Shown piece after piece: positions 1-4,979 of a stretch of DNA of 5,194 nt. The DNA is from Thermoplasmata archaeon. GTDB lineage: Archaea; Thermoplasmatota; E2; UBA202; JdFR-43. The first letter of the stretch is position 1; every line of letters starts with the position of its first letter. The position numbers and the translations under genes were made by a program. The stretch covers positions 1-5,194 of the forward strand of contig JAGGYX010000213.1 in the NCBI GenBank assembly GCA_021162305.1, given 5' to 3'. Under the pieces are notes generated by a model, which did no database searches, had not been told where the DNA came from, and worked only from the letters and a program-made list of their open reading frames with translations.

Positions 1-240
1 ATGTGTCTGCCCTCAATTTGTTTATTTTTTCCACGGTCATTTCATTTTGCCCAGTACATTCATAAAGAGTTGATTGAGAATGCTCATTAACCAGTACATC
101 ATGATGATAACCCCCTGTCTCGTAGCGCTCTACTACATTTTTCCTGTCTTTAGTAGATATGCGGCCCAAACTTTCTCCAAAAAAGGCCCTTCTAATGTGT
201 TAAACCCATCAAGTATAACTTTTTTATCTTTAACATCCAC
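1..240 (-). CDS. Partial, frameshifted gene: PD-(D/E)XK nuclease-like protein (5' part)
   Basis: I do not recognise this as a named gene. Translation starts at GTG 240, eight bases after a GGAGGT Shine-Dalgarno (249-254). The first frame gives 35 codons (VDVKDKKVILDGF...LLKTGKM) and stops at TAG 133-135. Reading -1 after the AAA codon in the A5 run (138-142) continues without a stop for 46 codons to the window edge (NVVERYETGGYHHDVLV...). Joined, the two parts look like one protein: an acidic helix (residues about 16-30), then HDVLV (D48), then LYECTGQ (E61, T63, Q65). This order resembles the E...D...ExK core of Mrr/Hjc-type PD-(D/E)XK nucleases, although the usual Lys is Thr. The nuclease call is inference from motif pattern. 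The frameshift may be a sequencing error, a mutation or recoding. It lies 149 bp beyond the DUF401 stop, on the same strand. Confidence 0.5.
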
Positions 241-248
241 TTTTATCT

Positions 249-254
249 ACCTCC
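249..254 (-). promoter_or_regulatory. Shine-Dalgarno of the left-edge gene
   Basis: On the minus strand GGAGGT lies eight bases before GTG 240. This matches the archaeal 16S anti-SD and decides the start of the frameshifted left-edge gene. It also argues that the gene lies on this strand rather than in the plus-strand open frame covering the same bases. Confidence 0.7.
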
Positions 255-348
255 TCTATTTACCTATTCTATATTTGCATGAAATACCCCTTTTTATCCT
301 TCATTACTTTATCATGCATTTAAGTTTTAAAAAATTTGCTCTTCGATT

Positions 349-363
349 GTGGCAAAATGCCAC
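349..363. repeat. Inverted repeat, possible terminator or operator
   Basis: GTGGCA-AAA-TGCCAC is a perfect 6-bp hairpin with a 3-nt loop. It sits 27 bp past the DUF401 stop and upstream of the left-edge gene. On the minus strand a T6 run follows about 14 nt later. It could help end the TYW1-DUF401 transcript or act as an operator for the next gene. The rest of the 241-389 gap is AT-rich and holds no clear gene or strong TATA box. Confidence 0.35.
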
Positions 364-389
364 GAATTGATTAATAGTGCTATAGAAAT

Positions 390-1574
390 TCACATCACAA
401 TTCCATACAAAATAACAACAATCACCATAACAACTATGGCTGGAGGAATAATCATTTTATAAAAATCTCCGAATTTTGGATGGAAGTAGTCATATGTTAC
501 AGCTAAGCAGAGATGCAAGGGCGAGACAAGATATCCAAAAAATGAGGAAATAAACATTATGATGACAAGATTTATATTCATGATGGAAGAGAACATTGGA
601 TAAAGTATTGCTATCGCCGCCATATTATGGGCTGTTAAAATTCCAATTATGAAGGAGACCAGAGGAATAAGTATTAAAGAAGGTAAAAAATTGAAATAGG
701 AAGAAAGATGCGCTGTTATTCCAGTTGCATTTATTATATTTTTGAAAAACATTATTCCAAATATTGCTAACGCAAGAGTTGGACTCAGTCCTTTTTTCAT
801 TTCTATTCTTCTATCAGACATTTTAATTGCCGTGAATATGCCAATTGGAATGGCTATTAAATATGCAATATATGTTGCAACTTCTTTCGAAAAATAGCTT
901 GCAAGAAAAATTGATAGGGGAATTGCAATTGCAACAGGTAGCAAAATTGGAATTAGCCCTAAAAAATCTCCATGCCCTTTTTTCCTGCCTTTCCCCTTGC
1001 ATTTATAAACAAAAACATATCCAACAAAGAAGCTTATGAAAAATATTGGAATCTGATACAAAATAAGCGTATATACATCAATTCCAGATAACCCAGCAAG
1101 CAGAATCAGGCTTGTCGACAAAGGATAAATCATGAAACCAATGTGGCGATACCATAAATTCAATGCCATCTGCTTTTCCCTTTTCATTTCCATTCCATCT
1201 CCCTGCTTTTTGACAATGGGCGCCGAAAGCAAGGCTCCGCCCGGCACAGGCAGCAAGCCAAGGATGGCAGGCGCAGCAATTATAACGCCAATGGAGGAAA
1301 GCTTGCTTTCCAGTCCTTCTATCAATCCATTTATCAGCCCGCTTTCTTCAAGCAACGTTGCAAGCAATTTTATCAAAACAACAATTATCATAAGAGCAAT
1401 AACCTTGAAATCAGTTATTGTGGCGATAAAAACATTTCCTATTTTATCTGGTATTGCAATGGCAAGTATGATGCTGCCAGCCAGCATCGCCACCCCAAAA
1501 TTCTTTTTGTTTGCTATCAAAAAAATAATGGTGGAAAAGCTTATGAAGAATAAAAACAATGCAAAAAAATTCAT
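390..1574 (-). CDS. DUF401 family integral membrane protein, transporter-like
   Basis: The 394-residue protein is mostly hydrophobic, with about ten or more membrane segments. Charged loops lie near residues 121-138 and 191-203. Family-like signatures are PVPGGALLSAP (109-119), the WYRH...YPL stretch (141-152) and SPLHLC (351-356), which fit DUF401, a prokaryotic group related to the ion-transporter/GntP-ArsB type of secondary carriers. The substrate is unknown. The short re-entrant-looking PVPGG loop and the repeated SPLHLC-type loop near the C-terminus are consistent with a carrier fold; that is inference. The ATG at 1574 overlaps the TYW1 stop as ATGA, and GGATGAT just upstream, inside the TYW1 end, can serve as ribosome binding site. 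The two genes are therefore probably co-transcribed and translationally coupled. Length and motifs look intact. Confidence 0.85.
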   Translation of the reverse strand: MNFFALFLFFISFSTIIFLIANKKNFGVAMLAGSIILAIAIPDKIGNVFIATITDFKVIALMIIVVLIKLLATLLEESGLINGLIEGLESKLSSIGVIIAAPAILGLLPVPGGALLSAPIVKKQGDGMEMKREKQMALNLWYRHIGFMIYPLSTSLILLAGLSGIDVYTLILYQIPIFFISFFVGYVFVYKCKGKGRKKGHGDFLGLIPILLPVAIAIPLSIFLASYFSKEVATYIAYLIAIPIGIFTAIKMSDRRIEMKKGLSPTLALAIFGIMFFKNIINATGITAHLSSYFNFLPSLILIPLVSFIIGILTAHNMAAIAILYPMFSSIMNINLVIIMFISSFFGYLVSPLHLCLAVTYDYFHPKFGDFYKMIIPPAIVVMVIVVILYGIVM

Positions 1575-2506
1575 TTAATCATCCTTTTCTTTCCTCTTCC
1601 GAGCAAAACAACTCTTGAGTCAGCTCTTTCTGCCTCTATTTTATACCCTGTCAGTTCTGCTAGGCGGGAAGCAAATTTTTTTATTTCGTCATGGCTCGGC
1701 ATGTTCTGCATGGTAAGGCGTTCTCTCGAATAGCCAACATATACATATCCTTTTGGCTCGATGAACCATGGTTCAGCTTTTTCATCAAGCTTTGCATATT
1801 GTTCTTCATATCCCAAATTCCATCCTTTAACGAGAGTATGGCGGATTACAGTTCTTGTATTCAAAGAAGGAAGTAATTCAAGTGTTTCATTTACCCGCTC
1901 CCATGCATGTTTTATTATAGGGCTATTCAATTTTTCATATATTTCTTCATTTGGTGCGGTTATGCTAACATATAGCTGCGTTGGCAACGTATCCATTCTT
2001 TCCAGAACCTCTGGCATTGTCCCATTGGTTACGAGAAAAGTTGTCATGCCTCGTTTGTGACAGGCTTCAAAAAATTGATCCAAATAAGGATATAAAGTTG
2101 GTTCTCCTATCAAAGAGCATGCAACATGTTTTGGTTGTATTGCTTCTTCCCATTTTTTTATATCCACTCTGGCATCTCCTTTATAACCGCTGAGTAATCT
2201 TTTTTGAGCAGCTATACTGGCATCGCATATGAATTCTGGGTCATCTGCCATATTCTTTGAAAGATTGGCAAAAGGAAAAGCTTGGTAGCGCCAGCAATAA
2301 AGGCATCGCTGATTGCAATGGAATGCCGTCGGCGTCATCTGAAGACAGCGATGACTCTCTATACCATAAAAAGTGTGCTTGTAGCATTGCCTTCCATAAA
2401 GTAAAGACTGGCGTAACCAATGACATGGTTTTACTGCCGAGTGCCTTCCAACTATTGCATAACCCTGCCTTTGGAGTATTTTTCTCTCTTCCTCAATAGA
2501 TTGCAC
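1571..2506 (-). CDS. taw1: tRNA 4-demethylwyosine synthase TYW1, radical SAM
   Basis: This enzyme condenses m1G37 of tRNA-Phe with two carbons of pyruvate, using SAM, to form 4-demethylwyosine (imG-14), the tricyclic step of wyosine synthesis. The radical-SAM motif is CNQRCLYC (C64, C68, C71). Three more cysteines, C28, C41 and C54, match the ligands of the second cluster, and K43 in CYK matches the pyruvate-binding lysine of the Methanocaldococcus enzyme. The family signature VGRHSAVKPCHWL is present, with GEPT at 134-137 and TNGT at 160-163. I chose GTG 2506, giving 311 residues. The in-frame TTG at 2542 would place the TATA box inside the coding region. GTG 2506 lies about 23 bp from the TATA centre, implying a leaderless mRNA, and it leaves cysteine spacing and length as in characterised archaeal TYW1. 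DUF401 follows with a 4-bp overlap. Confidence 0.95.
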   Translation of the reverse strand: MQSIEEERKILQRQGYAIVGRHSAVKPCHWLRQSLLYGRQCYKHTFYGIESHRCLQMTPTAFHCNQRCLYCWRYQAFPFANLSKNMADDPEFICDASIAAQKRLLSGYKGDARVDIKKWEEAIQPKHVACSLIGEPTLYPYLDQFFEACHKRGMTTFLVTNGTMPEVLERMDTLPTQLYVSITAPNEEIYEKLNSPIIKHAWERVNETLELLPSLNTRTVIRHTLVKGWNLGYEEQYAKLDEKAEPWFIEPKGYVYVGYSRERLTMQNMPSHDEIKKFASRLAELTGYKIEAERADSRVVLLGRGKKRMIK

Positions 2507-2523
2507 GAATGTAAAATAACAAA

Positions 2524-2536
2524 TATTTATATATTT
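2524..2536. promoter_or_regulatory. Shared divergent TATA element, TYW1 and UPF0251-Mrp
   Basis: The AT-only stretch reads as TTTATATA on the plus strand (2526-2533) and as TATATAAATA on the minus strand. Its centre, near 2529.5, is about 23.5 bp from both the rightward ATG (2553) and the leftward GTG (2506). Both genes have essentially no room for a leader with a Shine-Dalgarno, so leaderless transcripts in both directions are expected. Whether one TBP site serves both directions, or two overlapping boxes do, cannot be told from sequence. Confidence 0.7.
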
Positions 2537-2552
2537 ACGCAATTATACGCAT

Positions 2553-2843
2553 ATGAGAGGAAGGCGTCGGTGCAGGCGCTGGGTAGAAATGCTGCCCCGC
2601 GTCACGTCATTTTATCCCAATGTTGCCCATGCTGGCATTGTTATTCTAAGAATTGAAGAGATTGAAGCAATCCGCCTCGTTGACTTTCTCGGCATGACGC
2701 AGCAGGAAGCAGCTGCTCGCATGGGCATATCCCAAAAATCTTTATGGAATGATTTGAAGGCTGCTCGCTTCAAAATAGCCGATGCGATTATAAATGGTAA
2801 AGCTATACAGATAGAAGGTGGAAATTATATATTGAGGAGATAA
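2553..2843 (+). CDS. UPF0251 (DUF134) family HTH protein
   Basis: The 96-residue protein opens with a basic RGRRRCRR segment containing Cys7. A sigma-70 region-4-like helix-turn-helix follows at about residues 36-76, centred on [15 protein letters not shown], and the typical [10 protein letters not shown] tail ends it. These are hallmarks of UPF0251/DUF134, predicted DNA-binding proteins often found beside Mrp-type ATPases and iron-molybdenum-cofactor-type proteins. The target is not known. By position it could regulate its own divergent promoter. The ATG at 2553 is 23.5 bp past the TATA centre with no SD, so translation is probably leaderless. The stop is followed after one base by the Mrp start, whose SD (GAGGAGA, 2834-2840) lies inside the end of this gene. 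Length is normal and nothing looks broken. Family call firm; function inferred. Confidence 0.9.
   Translation: MRGRRRCRRWVEMLPRVTSFYPNVAHAGIVILRIEEIEAIRLVDFLGMTQQEAAARMGISQKSLWNDLKAARFKIADAIINGKAIQIEGGNYILRR
2834..2840 (+). promoter_or_regulatory. Shine-Dalgarno of the Mrp gene
   Basis: GAGGAGA ends 4 nt before ATG 2845 and lies in the last codons of the UPF0251 gene. It supports this Mrp start and an operon in which the first gene is leaderless and the second uses an SD. Confidence 0.7.
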
Positions 2844-2844
2844 A

Positions 2845-3660
2845 ATGGAAAAAGCAATGGTAGAAAGAAGAAAAAAATTGATGGAAGAAGAGAAGAAGGT
2901 AAAAGAAGCTATGGGGCATATTAAGCATAAAATAGCTGTTTTTAGCGGGAAAGGAGGCGTCGGCAAAACAACTGTTGCTGTAAATCTTGCCTATGCTTTA
3001 TCATTGGATGGCTATAAAACTGGATTGCTCGATGCCGACATACATGGACCAAATGTTCCAAAAATGCTTGGAATTGAAAATGCTCACATATATGGAGATG
3101 AAAGCGGGATCCTACCAATAGAAGTAAATGAAAACTTGCATGTTATCTCGCTTGCTTTCATGCTTGAAAAAGATGTACCAGTGATATGGCGTGGTCCTTT
3201 GAAGACTGCTGCCATCCGCCAGTTTCTGGCAGAGGTAAAATGGGGTGATTTAGATTTTCTAATAGCTGATTTGCCTCCTGGAACAGGAGATGAGGTGTTG
3301 AGCATAGCCCAGATGATTCCTGGAGCAGAGGCAATAATTGTCACCACACCTCAGGATGTTGCCTTACTTGATAGCAGACGTGCTGTCAATTTTGCCCGTA
3401 AACTTGGCATGAATGTGCTTGGCATCATAGAAAACATGAGCGGTTTTCGTTGCCCCCATTGCGGAAAAGAAATAAATTTATTCAAGATAGGAGGCGGCGA
3501 AAGAGCAGCTAAAGAACTTGGTGTTGATTTTCTCGGAAGGATACCAATAGATGAGAAAATTGTTATTGATGGCGATGAAGGAAAGCCATTTGTAGCAGAA
3601 GAAAATGATGCAAGCAAAGCTTTTAAGGAAATAGTTAAAAAAATAAAGGAAAAGGGTTAG
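2845..3660 (+). CDS. Mrp/Nbp35 (ApbC-type) Fe-S cluster carrier P-loop ATPase
   Basis: The 271-residue cytosolic ATPase belongs to the Mrp/Nbp35 branch of the ParA/MinD superfamily. These proteins bind a [4Fe-4S] cluster at a dimer interface and pass it to apo-proteins. A charged helix fills residues 1-27. The deviant Walker [11 protein letters not shown] is at 34-43, DADIHGPN at 63-70, and the Walker B region DLPPGTGD at 142-149. The CPHC pair (C203, C206) is the cluster-binding motif that separates this group from MinD. There is no N-terminal four-cysteine domain as in eukaryotic Nbp35, which is normal for archaea. It is the second gene after UPF0251, one base apart, and its stop overlaps the stop of the convergent DUF5654-like gene by 4 bp. 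The closest functional partner in view is the divergent TYW1, which needs two clusters; that link is inference. Confidence 0.95.
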   Translation: MEKAMVERRKKLMEEEKKVKEAMGHIKHKIAVFSGKGGVGKTTVAVNLAYALSLDGYKTGLLDADIHGPNVPKMLGIENAHIYGDESGILPIEVNENLHVISLAFMLEKDVPVIWRGPLKTAAIRQFLAEVKWGDLDFLIADLPPGTGDEVLSIAQMIPGAEAIIVTTPQDVALLDSRRAVNFARKLGMNVLGIIENMSGFRCPHCGKEINLFKIGGGERAAKELGVDFLGRIPIDEKIVIDGDEGKPFVAEENDASKAFKEIVKKIKEKG

Positions 3661-3910
3661 CTTTTCTCAACTCCTCCCCATTTTGATATGTATATAATGC
3701 CCAGAACGCATACTATTGTTATTATGATTACAGTTATTATTCCTATTGCGGCTGCTCCCCAATCTTTGTATCCGCCTTCTGCCCATATGCCAGCAAGCTT
3801 CATTATACCTATGATTATATCCTTCCAAAGCAAGGCTATGATGAAACCAAAAGCTCCTGCTATTGCCACTGCAATCGTTTTTTAATTTCTCCCATTGTAA
3901 CTTTTGCCAT
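3657..3910 (-). CDS. DUF5654-like small membrane protein, apparent -1 frameshift
   Basis: The clear start is ATG 3910, five bases after a GGAGGTGAT Shine-Dalgarno. That frame reads [16 protein letters not shown] and stops at TAG 3860-3862. Shifting -1 in the A6 run (3878-3883) joins [11 protein letters not shown] to [20 protein letters not shown] and onward to the TAA at 3657-3659, 84 residues in all. The joined protein has a short amphipathic start, one membrane segment at about residues 12-30, an EGGYKDWG loop, a second segment at about 53-76, and a KWGGVEKS tail. This layout (KK-TIA...AFG...ALLWKD...) resembles the archaeal DUF5654 family, of unknown function. A shorter frame from GTG 3869 (70 residues) is intact but has no good SD and cuts into the first helix. 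The lesion could be a homopolymer error, a real mutation or recoding. The gene lies just downstream of tRNA-Met on the same strand. Confidence 0.65.
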
Positions 3911-3915
3911 ATCCC

Positions 3916-3924
3916 ATCACCTCC
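3916..3924 (-). promoter_or_regulatory. Full-match Shine-Dalgarno of the DUF5654-like gene
   Basis: GGAGGTGAT on the minus strand is the full complement of the archaeal 16S 3' tail and lies five bases before ATG 3910. It is the strongest RBS in the window and shows that the gene starts here rather than at GTG 3869. No TATA-like box is visible between it and the tRNA. Confidence 0.85.
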
Positions 3925-3960
3925 ATGGATAGAATTTCCTTTTCTTTCTGTATTCTTCTA

Positions 3961-3974
3961 TTTTTGAAAAATAA
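3961..3974 (-). terminator. Oligo-T stretch after tRNA-Met, possible terminator
   Basis: Directly after the tRNA 3' end the minus strand reads TTATTTTTC, inside a 15-bp AT palindrome (TATTTTT-G-AAAAATA, 3959-3973). Archaeal RNA polymerase stops at such T-runs. Some read-through would be needed to express the DUF5654-like gene, because that gene shows no promoter of its own. Confidence 0.4.
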
Positions 3975-4075
3975 TGTCGGGGGCGGGGTTTGAACCCGCG
4001 ACCTCCTGATTTCCCAGCGAACCCTTGGGCTGAGCCTATGAGTCAGGCGCTCTCACCAGGCTGAGCCACCCCGAC
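3975..4075 (-). tRNA. Elongator tRNA-Met (CAU) with a 26-nt intron
   Basis: The cloverleaf is complete: acceptor GTCGGGG/CCCCGAC, D-stem GCTC/GAGC, anticodon stem CCTGA/TCAGG, T-stem GCGGG/CCCGC with loop TTCAAAC, and discriminator A73. The anticodon CAT is at 4038-4040. CCA is not encoded. Exon 1 is 4037-4075, the intron 4011-4036 and exon 2 3975-4010, giving a 75-nt mature tRNA. The intron follows position 37, the standard archaeal site. The junction folds as a bulge-helix-bulge: CTCA pairs with TGGG (4 bp), with bulges TA|G and AA|A. G1-C72 and an anticodon stem without three G-C pairs argue against initiator tRNA. The body (GGGGTGGCTCAG..., AGGTCGCGGG) matches archaeal elongator Met rather than tRNA-Ile2. 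Confidence 0.95.
4011..4036 (-). other. tRNA-Met intron (37/38), BHB type
   Basis: The 26-nt intron (GGCTCAGCCC...GCTGGGAA) is bounded by two 3-nt bulges separated by a 4-bp helix formed by exon CTCA and intron TGGG. This is the canonical substrate for the archaeal tRNA splicing endonuclease. Its inside can fold as a short AGCC/GGTT hairpin. Confidence 0.9.
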
Positions 4076-4095
4076 TTCCATTATTATATAATTTT

Positions 4096-4103
4096 CATAT
4101 AAA
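4096..4103 (-). promoter_or_regulatory. TATA box of tRNA-Met
   Basis: On the minus strand TTTATATG lies with its centre about 24.5 bp before G1 of the tRNA (4075). This predicts transcription starting at or within a few bases of the mature 5' end. A second minus-strand TATATAAAG near 4116-4124 would give a leader of about 20 nt and overlaps the promoter of the opposite gene. Confidence 0.6.
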
Positions 4104-4116
4104 AAATTGTTGAAGC

Positions 4117-4124
4117 TTTATATA
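4117..4124 (+). promoter_or_regulatory. TATA box of the ATP-cone gene
   Basis: CTTTATATAG is a strong archaeal box A. Its centre is about 22.5 bp before ATG 4143, close to the spacing of the leaderless genes at 2506 and 2553. No SD is present, so the mRNA is probably leaderless. Confidence 0.7.
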
Positions 4125-4142
4125 GCATGATACCATAAAATT

Positions 4143-4424
4143 ATGCCAAAGTTTGTTATTAAAAAAGATGGGAGAAAAGAAGAATTTATTCCAGAAAAGA
4201 TTGTTGTATCTGCCGTCAAAAGCGGGGCGCCGCCAGAAGAGGCAAGGAAAATAGCAAAAAAGGTGGAGAGTGTTGAAAAAGAGGAAATAGAAACGAAAGA
4301 AATTAGAAATATAGTGCTTGAAGAATTGAAAAGGGCTAATCCGGTATGGCATGAGAGATGGGTTGCCTATGATGAGCAGATGAAGAGGCTTTACAGACAT
4401 TACAAGCATGGCTTATATGAATAA
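4143..4424 (+). CDS. Stand-alone ATP-cone domain protein
   Basis: The 93-residue protein is almost only an ATP-cone, the nucleotide-sensing domain found at the N-terminus of ribonucleotide reductases and in the NrdR repressor. The family pattern is visible: VIKKDGRKEEF (5-15), EKIVVSAVKSGAP (18-30), EEARKIAKKVE (32-42), TKEIRNIVLEEL (51-62) and a final aromatic helix (WHERWVAYDEQMKRLYRHY, 69-87). No zinc ribbon, as in NrdR, and no reductase domain is attached. It may sense ATP/dATP and act on a partner encoded elsewhere, or be regulatory; the role is not known. It starts at ATG 4143 under its own TATA box, without SD. Its last 12 bp overlap the end of the convergent GNAT gene, and T-rich stretches at 4444-4464 could end its transcript. 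Confidence 0.85.
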   Translation: MPKFVIKKDGRKEEFIPEKIVVSAVKSGAPPEEARKIAKKVESVEKEEIETKEIRNIVLEELKRANPVWHERWVAYDEQMKRLYRHYKHGLYE

Positions 4425-4856
4425 TTCATACATAAAATATGGTGCTTTTTGCATTCCAATTTTTTCGTAAGCCTTAATTGCGTTCTTATTCTTTTTATAA
4501 ACATAGAGACGTAGCATGAAAACATTCTTTCCTTTCGCCATTTTCATTATTTCATTTATGATAGCTTTCATTACTCCTTTCTTCCTGTATTCTCTACTAA
4601 CATAAATACTCTGTAACCACCAAATTTGTTTTCCCTGCCAATCACTCCATTCATATGTTACCATTGCCTGCCCTATTATCTCTCCATTTTCTTTTGCCAC
4701 AATATAAAATCCTTTGTTTTCATCATCTATTACTTCTCTAACCCCTCTCAATGTTGTTTCATATTGAATGTTTTTTCCTTCTGATTCACGAGCAAGTAGA
4801 ACATTATTGGCAGCTATTTTTTCTGCATCTTCTGGCAAAGCGACCCTTATTTTCAT
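4413..4856 (-). CDS. GNAT family N-acetyltransferase
   Basis: The 147-residue protein has the GNAT order: N-terminal IRVALPEDAEKIAA (3-16), strand FYIVAKENGEIIGQAMV (50-66), strand WWLQSIYVS (79-87), and the acetyl-CoA pyrophosphate loop REYRKKGVMKAI (88-99). It ends with motif B, NKNAIKAYEKIGM (123-135). In motif A (R-x-x-G-x-G/A) the last Gly/Ala is Met96, a tolerated but less usual variant. The acceptor (protein N-terminus, small molecule, antibiotic) cannot be told. The start ATG 4856 has an SD-like GGAGATGA just upstream. The in-frame TTG at 4916 lies beyond the TATA box and is rejected. The gene is convergent with the ATP-cone gene and overlaps it by 12 bp; nothing suggests a functional link. 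Confidence 0.88.
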   Translation of the reverse strand: MKIRVALPEDAEKIAANNVLLARESEGKNIQYETTLRGVREVIDDENKGFYIVAKENGEIIGQAMVTYEWSDWQGKQIWWLQSIYVSREYRKKGVMKAIINEIMKMAKGKNVFMLRLYVYKKNKNAIKAYEKIGMQKAPYFMYELFI

Positions 4857-4883
4857 GTCATCTCCTTGTAAAAAAGCAAAATG

Positions 4884-4893
4884 TTTATATAAA
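4884..4893 (-). promoter_or_regulatory. TATA box of the GNAT gene
   Basis: The palindrome TTTATATAAA predicts a start near 4865. That gives an mRNA leader of only about ten bases, carrying the SD-like GGAGATGA before ATG 4856. Being palindromic it could also fire rightward, but the next plus-strand start is about 90 bp away. Confidence 0.65.
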
Positions 4894-4950
4894 GGGATAG
4901 GAATTCTCTTTGTCAAAGAAAAAAGGAAAAGGTTAAAAAATGAAAAAGCA

Positions 4951-4958
4951 TTTTAAAA
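4951..4958 (+). promoter_or_regulatory. Weak TATA-like box before the right-edge gene
   Basis: TTTTAAAA lies about 25 bp before ATG 4980, the spacing seen at the other promoters here, but it is a poor match to TTTATATA. The gene also has a G-rich SD-like AGGGGGA (4968-4974), which would barely fit on a transcript started from this box. The palindromic TTTATATAAA at 4884-4893 is an alternative. Confidence 0.3.
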
Positions 4959-4979
4959 GCCAAACCAAGGGGGAATAAA

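Noticed and set aside
74..370. Plus-strand 98-residue open frame
   Set aside because: It has no SD or promoter in a sensible place and lies opposite the minus-strand gene at 1-240, which has a good SD and protein-like motifs.
1132..1578. Plus-strand 148-residue open frame inside DUF401
   Set aside because: It is the antisense of a clear DUF401 gene with family motifs. Its Ser/Pro/Ile-rich make-up is what the reverse of membrane-helix codons gives.
3084..3617. Minus-strand open frames inside the Mrp gene
   Set aside because: Both are antisense shadows of an intact, motif-complete ATPase.
3975..4075. Initiator tRNA-Met or tRNA-Ile2 identity for the CAU tRNA
   Set aside because: G1-C72, the CCTGA anticodon stem and the elongator-Met-like body argue against initiator, and nothing resembles the archaeal Ile2 body.
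4095..4409. Minus-strand 104-residue open frame opposite the ATP-cone gene
   Set aside because: It is Phe/Tyr-rich antisense of Lys/Glu codons. The plus strand has the TATA box and the domain pattern.
4857..4916. TTG 4916 as start of the GNAT gene
   Set aside because: The extra 20 codons cover the TATA box and the SD-like site; ATG 4856 fits promoter, SD and usual family length.
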